Position numbers and translations under genes: made by a program
The notes under the pieces: model-generated
What the model saw: the letters and a program-made list of their open reading frames with translations, nothing else
What the model was told of the DNA's origin: nothing
The model's database searches: none
NCBI GenBank assembly: GCA_016880225.1
Contig: JAEHDT010000136.1
Coordinates: 1-13,140 of the forward strand
Direction: 5' to 3'
DNA length: 13,140 bases
DNA from: Gemmatimonadota bacterium
Lineage (GTDB): Bacteria; Gemmatimonadota; Gemmatimonadetes; Gemmatimonadales; GWC2-71-9
Shown: positions 1 to 6,647 of the stretch, in pieces
Position numbering within the stretch: position 1 is the first letter of the stretch
How the letters are laid out: the number at the start of each line of letters is the position of its first letter

Positions 1-434
<434 letters not shown>

Positions 435-438
<4 letters not shown>

Positions 439-2012
439 GCGGAATCGTGCGGATTCGACTGGCGGCCATCACGGCCGCGGCGCTCGCCGCCGCCTGCGGG
501 GGGGGGGCCCGCAGCGCCGGCTCGCATGCTCCGGCCCCGCTCGTGGCCGACTCTACGGCTGCTGCGGTGGCGGCGCCGGGCGCCGAGTCACTCGCGGTCG
601 TGGCCGCGCGGGCCGCGCAGGATTCCGCGGCCGACCAGCGGGTACTGGACAGCCTCCACGGCCCGCCTCGTGTCGCCGATACACTCCAGACCCACCCGGT
701 CACGACTCCGCCCGTCAAGGGTGAAGAGGTGGAGCGCGAGGCCGTCCGGCTGTTCGGCGCCGAAGGCCGGACCGCGATCGGCGCAGCCGCCCCGGCCGAG
801 CCGACCTTCGACATCGACGTCTCGAGCTTCGCGACCAACCGCCGCGTGCTCGAGTACCTCGAGTTCTTCCAGGTCGACGCGCGCGACCGCTTCGAGATCT
901 GGCTGTCGCGCCTGGGGCGCTACCAGGGGATGATCCGCGAACGGCTGCGCGCCAAGGGCCTGCCCGAGGATCTCCTGTATCTGACGCTCATCGAGAGCGG
1001 TCTCTCCAACACCGCGGTGAGCCGCGCCAAGGCCGTCGGGATGTGGCAATTCATGGCCACCACGGGGCGGCTGTACGGTCTCACCGTCGATCCATGGGTC
1101 GACGAGCGCCGCGACCCCTTCAAGGCGACCGAAGCGGCCGTCAACTACCTGGCCGATCTGCGGCAGCGGCTCGGCAGCGTGTATCTCGCCGCGGCGGCCT
1201 ACAACGCCGGCGTGGGCCGCATCGAGCGCGGCATCGATCGGCTCCCGGGCGAGACGGACTCGGTGGACGACCACACGTTCTTTCAGCTCTCCGACCGCCG
1301 CTACCTGCGCCGCGAGACCCGCGACTACGTGCCCAAGCTGATCGCCGCTTCGCTGATCGCGAAGCAGCCCGACCGCTATGGCTTTGCGGTGGAGCCGCTG
1401 CCGCCGCTCACGTTCGACGAGATCACCGTTCCCGACGCCACGGGGCTCGACGTGCTGGCGCGCCTCGCCGACACGACCGTGGCCGCCCTGCTCGAGCTCA
1501 ACCCGCAGTTCGTGCGCGGGGTGACGCCGCCCGGCCGCAGCGTCGTGGTGCGCGTGCCGCGCGGGCACGGGACGCTGGTCGCGGAGCGCTTCGACAGCTT
1601 GGCCGTGACCGACCGGATCACGTTCGTCGATCACTACGTGGCCCGGGGCCAGACCTTGTCGGAGATCGCCAAGCGGTATCACGTGAACGTCGGCCTGATC
1701 GAGAGCGCCAACCCGCGCCTCCGGGCGCACGCCCTCCGGGTCGGGCAGCGGATCATCGTCCCCATGAGCGGGCGCGTCGTTCCGGCGTCAGCCTGGTCCG
1801 TACCTCCGGAGCCGCGCTACCGCCGGGTCTCGAGCACGGATGCGAGCGCCGGCCGCCATCGGGTCCGATCGGGGGAGACGGCGAGCGGGATCGCGCGCCG
1901 CTACGGCGTGTCGCTCACGGCGCTCCTCAACTACAACGGGCTGACGATGGGATCGCTGCTCAGGGCGGGGGACGTCCTCAAGATTCCGCAGAGGTGCGAA
2001 GCGACGTGCTGA
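435..2012 (+). CDS. MltD-like membrane-bound lytic transglycosylase with LysM domains
   Basis: The predicted product cleaves the MurNAc-GlcNAc glycosidic bond of peptidoglycan, forming 1,6-anhydro-MurNAc ends. The 525 residues begin with a short basic-hydrophobic signal (about residues 1-20), ending Ala-Ala-Ala-Cys at Cys21. This is a lipobox-like site, although position -3 is Ala rather than the usual Leu, so lipoprotein status is likely rather than certain. A Pro/Ala-rich linker follows. The SLT catalytic domain spans about 176-290; the ESG motif holds the predicted catalytic Glu187, followed by GMWQF (202-206) and AYNAG (255-259). Residues 322-375 look like a degenerate LysM. Clear LysM repeats lie at about 398-443 and 474-518 and should bind glycan strands. 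This order matches the MltD family. The ATG at 435 overlaps the upstream stop (ATGA), which supports this start, since no strong ribosome binding site is visible. A run of ten G (498-507) directly follows the Cys21 codon. Confidence 0.92.
498..507 (+). repeat. G10 homopolymer at the lipoprotein processing site
   Basis: Ten consecutive G bases follow the codon of the predicted lipidated Cys21 of the transglycosylase and encode Gly22-Gly24 plus the first base of the next codon. A change of one base would shift the frame and abolish the whole mature enzyme. The tract could be a slippage site or simply a glycine tether in GC-rich DNA. It is also a place where sequencing error is likely, although the downstream frame is intact as given. 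Confidence 0.6.
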
Positions 2013-2019
2013 AAACGAA

Positions 2020-2047
2020 GTAGGGGCGCGGCACGCCGCGCCCCTAC
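2020..2047 (-). terminator. strong hairpin between convergent genes
   Basis: A perfect 13-bp inverted repeat (arms 2020-2032 and 2035-2047, separated by two bases) lies in the 59-bp gap between the converging transglycosylase genes. Read on the minus strand, it is followed by a T-rich stretch (TTCGTTTTC), so it fits an intrinsic terminator for the holB-moaC-transglycosylase cluster. Read on the plus strand there is no T-tract, so termination of the plus-strand gene there would be weaker or factor-dependent. Confidence 0.7.
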
Positions 2048-2071
2048 CCAAACAGCCATCGTCTCGCCTCG

Positions 2072-2734
2072 TCAGGTCTTCCGCCGGTAGCCCTTCATCA
2101 AGGCGGTGGCGTACCCGTTTTGCGGGTCCTTCCCCGCGTCGAGCAGCTCCTGGACCCTGCCCGGACCGCGGTTGTACGCCAGCAGCGCGAGGCGCAGCTT
2201 AGCGTCGGGGTTTCCCTCGTAGCGCTCCAGCAGGTCCCGCAGAGAGCGGAACCCGAGGCGCAAGTTGGTGCCGCGATCGTACAGCTGTGCGGTCGTGAGG
2301 CCGGGCTCGTACAGCCGGGCCGTGCTCGGCAGCACCTGCGTGTACCCGATCGCGCCCACCTTGCTCCGCGCCTTGGCGTTGAACCCCGACTCCACCTTCA
2401 CGAGCCGGAAGGCGAGCGCGGGATCTACCCCCTCCCCGAGCGCAACGTCGTAGATCGCCGCGGCGAGGTCGGCCGCGATGTTGTAGTGGGTGGAGTAGTC
2501 GATGATCGCATTGGCGCGCTCGAGCTGCAGCCGGGCGACTGCGAGCTCCCCGCGGGTCGCCTCGAGCGACTGCTCCAGCGAGCGTAGCTCGCCGATCAAC
2601 GCGGGAGCGGTCAGCGTCGCCGGCTGGTCGTCGGCCGTGGCGCGTCGCGCCCAACCGCCAATGCTGCTGACGATCAGGGCACCGAGCAGGATCAATCCCC
2701 CCTGCAACATCAACTTCTGGGTGGTCGTGTGCAT
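2072..2734 (-). CDS. membrane-anchored SLT-family lytic transglycosylase
   Basis: This is a predicted peptidoglycan lytic transglycosylase of the goose-lysozyme-like SLT superfamily. From the chosen start it has 220 residues. One hydrophobic helix (about residues 8-28) anchors it or acts as an uncleaved signal. A helical, probably coiled-coil stalk follows (about 45-77), then the SLT domain (about 90-215). The domain contains VESGFN with the predicted catalytic Glu115, GAIGYTQVLP (residues 127-136) and LLAYNRGPG (184-192). The ATG at 2734 is preferred because a purine-rich GAGAGGG lies just upstream. An alternative GTG at 2773 would add 13 non-family residues and lies inside a hairpin. The gene is 57 bp downstream of moaC on the same strand and probably shares its transcript. 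It lacks LysM repeats, unlike the convergent enzyme, so the two likely have different targeting. Confidence 0.88.
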   Translation of the reverse strand: MHTTTQKLMLQGGLILLGALIVSSIGGWARRATADDQPATLTAPALIGELRSLEQSLEATRGELAVARLQLERANAIIDYSTHYNIAADLAAAIYDVALGEGVDPALAFRLVKVESGFNAKARSKVGAIGYTQVLPSTARLYEPGLTTAQLYDRGTNLRLGFRSLRDLLERYEGNPDAKLRLALLAYNRGPGRVQELLDAGKDPQNGYATALMKGYRRKT

Positions 2735-2736
2735 AG

Positions 2737-2743
2737 CCCTCTC
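2737..2743 (-). promoter_or_regulatory. ribosome binding site deciding the transglycosylase start
   Basis: On the minus strand the bases GAGAGGG end two bases before the ATG at 2734. The spacing is short but the match to a purine-rich Shine-Dalgarno is good. No comparable site precedes the upstream GTG at 2773. Confidence 0.5.
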
Positions 2744-2754
2744 TTGTATGCCCA

Positions 2755-2777
2755 GGCGGTCCAACACTGGCACCGCC
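2755..2777 (-). terminator. intergenic hairpin between moaC and the transglycosylase gene
   Basis: Arms GGCGGT (2755-2760) and ACCGCC (2772-2777) enclose an inner CCA/TGG pairing with a four-base loop and one bulged base. The structure sits in the 57-bp gap after the moaC stop. No T-tract follows on the minus strand, so it may be an RNA-stabilising or attenuating structure rather than a full terminator. Confidence 0.35.
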
Positions 2778-2791
2778 CCGTCAATTCGCCG

Positions 2792-3274
2792 TCAATCGGC
2801 CGTGTCGCGCCGCCAGTCTCCGTGCGAACCGCCCGCTTTCTCGAGCAGCCGGACCTTGTCGATCTCCATGCTCCGGTCCGCCCCCTTCACCATGTCGTAG
2901 ACGGTGAGCAGCGCGACCGACACCGCCGTGAGCGCCTCCATCTCCACCCCGGTCCGCCCGACCGCCTTCGCGGCGGCCCGCACGCGCACGCCGGGGAGAC
3001 TCTCGTCGAGGCTCGCCTCGACCTCCACGTGGTCGAGCCCGACGGGGTGGCACAGCGGGATCAGCTCGGCGGTGCGCTTCGCCGCCAGCGTGCCCGCCAC
3101 TTCGCTCACCGCCAGCACGTCGCCCTTGGCGACCTGCTGGTCCGCCACGAGTCGGAAGGCGTCGCGCGACATGCGGATCGTGCCCTCCGCGACCGCCGTG
3201 CGCACCGTGAGGGGCTTGTCCCCCACGTCCACCATCCGCGCGCGGCCCGCCGCGTCCACGTGCGACAGCTTCAC
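2792..3274 (-). CDS. moaC: cyclic pyranopterin monophosphate synthase MoaC
   Basis: MoaC acts in the cytosol in the first stage of molybdenum cofactor synthesis. It converts the MoaA product, 3',8-cyclo-7,8-dihydro-GTP, to cyclic pyranopterin monophosphate. The 160-residue length is normal for the family. Family hallmarks are visible: a start region like SHVD, the core ELIPLCHP, KAVGRTGVEMEALTAVSVA in the second half, YDMVKG, and the C-terminal MEIDKVRLLEKAGGSHG region. The conserved His and Lys of the active site (in LCHP and near YDMVK) are present, so the enzyme looks intact. The start is GTG at 3274, which overlaps the stop of the upstream holB-like gene as GTGA, implying translational coupling. 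No other Moa or Moe gene is in the window, so the rest of the pathway must be encoded elsewhere. Confidence 0.96.
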   Translation of the reverse strand: MKLSHVDAAGRARMVDVGDKPLTVRTAVAEGTIRMSRDAFRLVADQQVAKGDVLAVSEVAGTLAAKRTAELIPLCHPVGLDHVEVEASLDESLPGVRVRAAAKAVGRTGVEMEALTAVSVALLTVYDMVKGADRSMEIDKVRLLEKAGGSHGDWRRDTAD

Positions 3275-4335
3275 GCCGCGTCTCCCCTCGCCAGGTCGTC
3301 GGCCAATACGGCTGCGACGAGCTGCGGGTTCACGTTCCCCTGCGCCAGGCCGCGCGCCTCGAGCACTTGCGAGATCGCCCTCACCAGACGCTGCGTTTCG
3401 CCGCCCGAACGTGCCTGGCGCCGCAACTCCGCGAGCAGGCCGTCCAGCATCGCCGTAAACCCGCCCCGCGCTTGGAACGGCTGCTGCGCAAGCGCGAACG
3501 CGTAGCGCCTGAGTGGCCCGGCGCGGACGGCGCCCAGGAATCGGCCGGCCGCATCCCCCCCGGCGGCGCTTGCCCCTGCATGAGCAAGGAGCCTGCCAGG
3601 GGCCCCCTCTGCTTGCGTAACCAGTTGTGCTACATCGCTTTGAGCGCTTGGACCGAGCTCGCGCTGTACGAATGCTGCCACGACGCTGTCGGCCAATCGT
3701 GCCACGCGGACACGCACCACGCGAGACAGAATCGTCGGCAACAGCGACTCCGGCGCCGCCGTCGTCAGCACGAACACCGTGTCAGCCGGCGGCTCCTCCA
3801 GCGCTTTCAGTAACGCATTCGCAGCCGCATCCGTGCCCGTCTGCGGCACGAGGCGCTCGGCATCGCCGATCACGAACACTTTGCGGCGGCCGAGTGCCGG
3901 CTTGAGCGCCATTCGGCGGAGCAGCAGCCGGATCGCCGCGATCCCGTGGATCGCGAGGCCGGACGTCGGCTCGTACAGCGGACGTTGCCGGCGCGCCGCC
4001 ATTTCCTCGCCCAGCGCTTCCTCCACCAGCTCGACCTGCCGATCGGCATCCGCGCCCTTCCGGGCCAACTCGAGCGGCACGAACCAGTGCACGTCGGGGT
4101 GCGACAGACTCAGCACCAGACGGCACGGCTGGCACGAGCCGCATGGCTCGCCGTTCGCCTCTCCCCCGTCGCGGCCCTCACACGCCAGCGTCTGAGCGAG
4201 CCAGAGGGCCAGGCGCTGCTTTCCGACCCCCGTGGGGCCTTCAAACAGCAGCGCTTGCGGCAACCGGCCGGAGGCGATGGCGCCTACCAGCCGGTTTCGG
4301 GGCCCCGTGTGGCCGTACAGGGGGGGCATTGGCAT
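3271..4335 (-). CDS. holB: DNA polymerase III delta' subunit (clamp-loader AAA+ protein)
   Basis: The product is a clamp-loader subunit that helps load the sliding clamp on primed DNA. Residues are counted from the upstream ATG at 4371. An intact Walker A, GPTGVGK, lies at 45-51. A zinc module has cysteines at 64, 77, 80 and 83. A degenerate Walker B lies around KVFVIGDAERL (164-174), followed by ANALLKALEEPP (184-195). The arginine-finger region reads SRVVR (217-221) instead of the typical SRC, a departure common in divergent delta' proteins. The C-terminal collar region is Ala/Leu-rich. The start is uncertain: ATG at 4335 or 4329 fits the usual family N-terminus (MPPLYGH), while ATG at 4371 gives 366 residues. 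None has a good ribosome binding site. The start region contains a C7 run. The gene overlaps moaC by GTGA. A DnaX-like or other AAA+ clamp-loader homologue is the alternative, but length and zinc module favour delta'. Confidence 0.9.
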   Translation of the reverse strand: MPMPPLYGHTGPRNRLVGAIASGRLPQALLFEGPTGVGKQRLALWLAQTLACEGRDGGEANGEPCGSCQPCRLVLSLSHPDVHWFVPLELARKGADADRQVELVEEALGEEMAARRQRPLYEPTSGLAIHGIAAIRLLLRRMALKPALGRRKVFVIGDAERLVPQTGTDAAANALLKALEEPPADTVFVLTTAAPESLLPTILSRVVRVRVARLADSVVAAFVQRELGPSAQSDVAQLVTQAEGAPGRLLAHAGASAAGGDAAGRFLGAVRAGPLRRYAFALAQQPFQARGGFTAMLDGLLAELRRQARSGGETQRLVRAISQVLEARGLAQGNVNPQLVAAVLADDLARGDAA

Positions 4336-4371
4336 GGCAGAATCTAGCCCGGGGCCAGTAGAACGGCCCAT

Positions 4372-4503
4372 GTGGAAAACGCAACCTCATGTGGAGCAGG
4401 TTGTTATGCCCGTTTTTCGGGGCTTGTGCCCATCTAACAGCTTTAACAGTAATATATTATGAGATAAAGTGAGCACACACTCGCGAGATAGTGCCCAATT
4501 TCA
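4372..4503 (-). promoter_or_regulatory. intergenic region with AT-rich patch, likely promoter of the holB cluster
   Basis: These 132 bp separate the antiporter stop from the longest holB frame. Around 4441-4468 the base composition changes abruptly to AT-rich. On the minus strand it contains the -10-like hexamers CATAAT (4461-4456) and TATATT (4456-4451). I see no convincing -35 element at the right spacing. A short inverted repeat, GGGC/GCCC with a four-base loop, lies nearby (around 4421-4432). No gene is visible here. A promoter for the holB-moaC-transglycosylase cluster is the best guess. Confidence 0.4.
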
Positions 4504-6564
4504 CTACGTTTTCGGTGTCTGTTTGGGGTGCGGTGATGCATCAGTCACCTCTGCGACCTGTCGCGTCGATGCAGCGGTCTCTCCCGCCAGGAGGGCTGCG
4601 GCTGCTCGCAGCTGCTGCGGCTGTCCGACAACGACCAGCACGTCGCCGGCCGCGAGCCGGAACTGGGGGCCTGGTGTGGTGATCTCCTGCTCGGCGCGGC
4701 TGACCGACAGCACCAGGGCGCCGGTCCGCTTTCGCAAGCCCGTGCCCGCCAGTGTATTCCCCGCGAGGGGCGAATCCGGGGTGAGGCGCAGCCGTTCCAC
4801 CGCCATTTGCGGGATCCCCGCGACGGCGCCCAGACTCAAGCGGGCGGTGCCGTCGCCGCCGCGCAGGGCGGCGTACTGCGACGCCCGGATCTGATTCACC
4901 AGCCCCTCGATGTCCGCGCGAGGCACATTGTAGAACGCCAACACGCGGGCAAAGATCTCGATCGACGTCTCGAACTCCTCGGGGATGACGACGTCCGCGC
5001 CGAGGCGCGTGAGCTCGGCGATCTCCACCACGTAGCGGGTACGGGCGATGATGTGGATCCGGGGGTTGAGGCTGCGCGCCACGCGCACCATGCGGCGGGT
5101 CGCCGTGGGATCGGAGATCGCGACGACGAGCAGGCGGGCGCGCTCCGCGCCGAGCGCGCGGAGGATCTCCTCCCGCGTGGCGTCGCCGTAGAAGGCGGGC
5201 TCGCCCCGCGCACGGGCCTGCTGCACCGTTTGCGCGTTGAGCTCGACGATCAGATACGGCGCCTGGATGGAGCGCAGCGCGGCGGCCAGGTTGCGCCCGT
5301 TCAGGCCGTAGCCGGCGACGATCACGTGGTCGGTGAGCGGTTGGTCCGCCGCCGCGATCGCGTCCTGGCGGAGCCCCGGAAGCAGGCGATCCAAGGGGAT
5401 GACGCGGTCCAACCGATCGAGGATCGCCGGGCCTCCCTGCAGGAGGAACGGCGTCACGAGCATGGTGAGCACGGCGACCGCGAGGAAGGTCTGGTACAGG
5501 CCCTCGGCGAGCAGCCCGGCCCCGCGGCCTTCGCGCGCCAGCACGAACGAGAACTCTCCGATCTGCGACACGCCGAGCCCGGCGAGCAGCGCCACCCGCC
5601 CGGAGTAGCCCAGCAGGGCCGGGCCGGCGGCCGCCAGCACGGTCTTCCCGCTCATGATCAGGACCACGCCCGCGAGCGCCAGCACCGGGTGGTCGCGCAG
5701 GAAGCCGATCTGCACCAGCATGCCGACCGCCACGAAGAACAACGAGATGAAGATGTCGCGGAACGGAAGCAGCTCGGCCATTGCCTGGTGGCCGTAGTCG
5801 GATTCCGAGATGACGAGTCCCGCGAGAAACGCGCCGAGGGCGAGAGACGCCCCGGCCGCCGCCGTGCCCAGGGCGGTGAGGGTCCCGACGAGGATCACGG
5901 CGATGAGGAACAGTTCCCGGCTCCGCGTCTTGAGGATCACCGCGAGCGCGCGCGGCACGACGGTGCGGGCCAGCACCAACACGCCGATGACGACCAGCAC
6001 GGCCTTGCCCAGCGCGAACGCCAGTCCCGCGGCGCCGCTCTTCGCCTGCCCGGAAAGGAAAGGAAGGACGAGCATCATCGGCACGACGCATAGGTCCTGG
6101 AAGATGAGCATCCCCGTCGCGAGGCGGCCGTGCGGCGCATCGATCTCGCCCTGGTCCGTGAGGCCCTTGAGGACGATGGCCGTACTGGAGAGCGCGATGA
6201 GGAAGCCGAGCAGTAGCGCGACCTGCCATCTCACACCGAGGGCGATGGCCACGGTGCAGCTCAAGGCCACGGTGAGGATCATTTGGGCGCCGCCGCCGGC
6301 CAGTACCTGGCGGCCCATCTCGCGCAGCCGGCTCAACGAGAACTCGATGCCGATCGTGAACAAGAGGAGGATGACGCCGACTTCGGCGAGGCCTTCCACC
6401 TGGTGGACATCGGACACGAGGCCGAGTGCGTTGGGCCCCAACAGCACGCCGGCGACGATGAACCCGGGAAGGGCTGGTAGGCGGACGCGGTGAAAGATGA
6501 GAATGACGACGAGTGAGACGGCGAAGATGATCGCCAGGTCTCTGAGGATGACGTACTGGGTCAC
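4504..6564 (-). CDS. CPA2/Kef-type monovalent cation:proton antiporter with RCK domains
   Basis: This is a predicted inner-membrane antiporter exchanging K+ or Na+ for H+, with a cytosolic regulatory C-terminus. Residues 1-375 hold about twelve hydrophobic helices. FQD at 155-157 is the ion-binding signature of Kef-like CPA2 proteins, and GLGVSQIGEFSF (329-340) is another family motif. The RCK-N (TrkA-N) Rossmann domain spans about 412-527, with the nucleotide-binding GYGLNG at 418-423 and acidic Glu441 ending the second strand. The RCK-C (TrkA-C) domain is about 575-655. The overall architecture matches KefB, KefC and YbaL, and 686 residues is within range. GTG at 6564 is chosen because GAGG lies seven bases upstream. 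Tandem stops (TAG TGA) end the gene. No KefF/KefG-like ancillary oxidoreductase is adjacent, so glutathione-gated efflux cannot be claimed. The gene is divergent from the first hybrid kinase across a short gap. Confidence 0.92.
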   Translation of the reverse strand: MTQYVILRDLAIIFAVSLVVILIFHRVRLPALPGFIVAGVLLGPNALGLVSDVHQVEGLAEVGVILLLFTIGIEFSLSRLREMGRQVLAGGGAQMILTVALSCTVAIALGVRWQVALLLGFLIALSSTAIVLKGLTDQGEIDAPHGRLATGMLIFQDLCVVPMMLVLPFLSGQAKSGAAGLAFALGKAVLVVIGVLVLARTVVPRALAVILKTRSRELFLIAVILVGTLTALGTAAAGASLALGAFLAGLVISESDYGHQAMAELLPFRDIFISLFFVAVGMLVQIGFLRDHPVLALAGVVLIMSGKTVLAAAGPALLGYSGRVALLAGLGVSQIGEFSFVLAREGRGAGLLAEGLYQTFLAVAVLTMLVTPFLLQGGPAILDRLDRVIPLDRLLPGLRQDAIAAADQPLTDHVIVAGYGLNGRNLAAALRSIQAPYLIVELNAQTVQQARARGEPAFYGDATREEILRALGAERARLLVVAISDPTATRRMVRVARSLNPRIHIIARTRYVVEIAELTRLGADVVIPEEFETSIEIFARVLAFYNVPRADIEGLVNQIRASQYAALRGGDGTARLSLGAVAGIPQMAVERLRLTPDSPLAGNTLAGTGLRKRTGALVLSVSRAEQEITTPGPQFRLAAGDVLVVVGQPQQLRAAAALLAGETAASTRQVAEVTDASPHPKQTPKT

Positions 6565-6647
6565 GAAGCTGCCTCGTATCTCATTGGCCTGGGCTCACTT
6601 GTCGGCCGTGCCGTGACGCGGCGCACGGGCCCACCGTGAAGACCATA
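6565..6647. promoter_or_regulatory. divergent intergenic region between antiporter and kinase
   Basis: The antiporter and the first hybrid kinase are transcribed away from each other from this short stretch, so promoters for both must lie here or overlap the coding starts. A CATAAT at 6644-6649 resembles a -10 element on the plus strand, but no -35 match is visible 16-18 bases upstream. If that element is real, the kinase start would have to be further downstream than annotated. Confidence 0.35.
6572..6575 (-). promoter_or_regulatory. ribosome binding site for the antiporter GTG start
   Basis: GAGG on the minus strand lies seven bases before the GTG at 6564, a normal spacing. It supports this non-ATG start. 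Confidence 0.55.

Noticed and set aside
588..1730. 380-residue minus-strand frame opposite the MltD-like gene
   Set aside because: There are no recognisable motifs and biased composition, and the plus strand encodes a complete transglycosylase with LysM repeats.
4807..6093. 428-residue plus-strand frame opposite the antiporter
   Set aside because: It is a highly charged Arg/Gln/His/Asp-rich shadow of membrane-protein codons; the antiporter frame is unambiguous.
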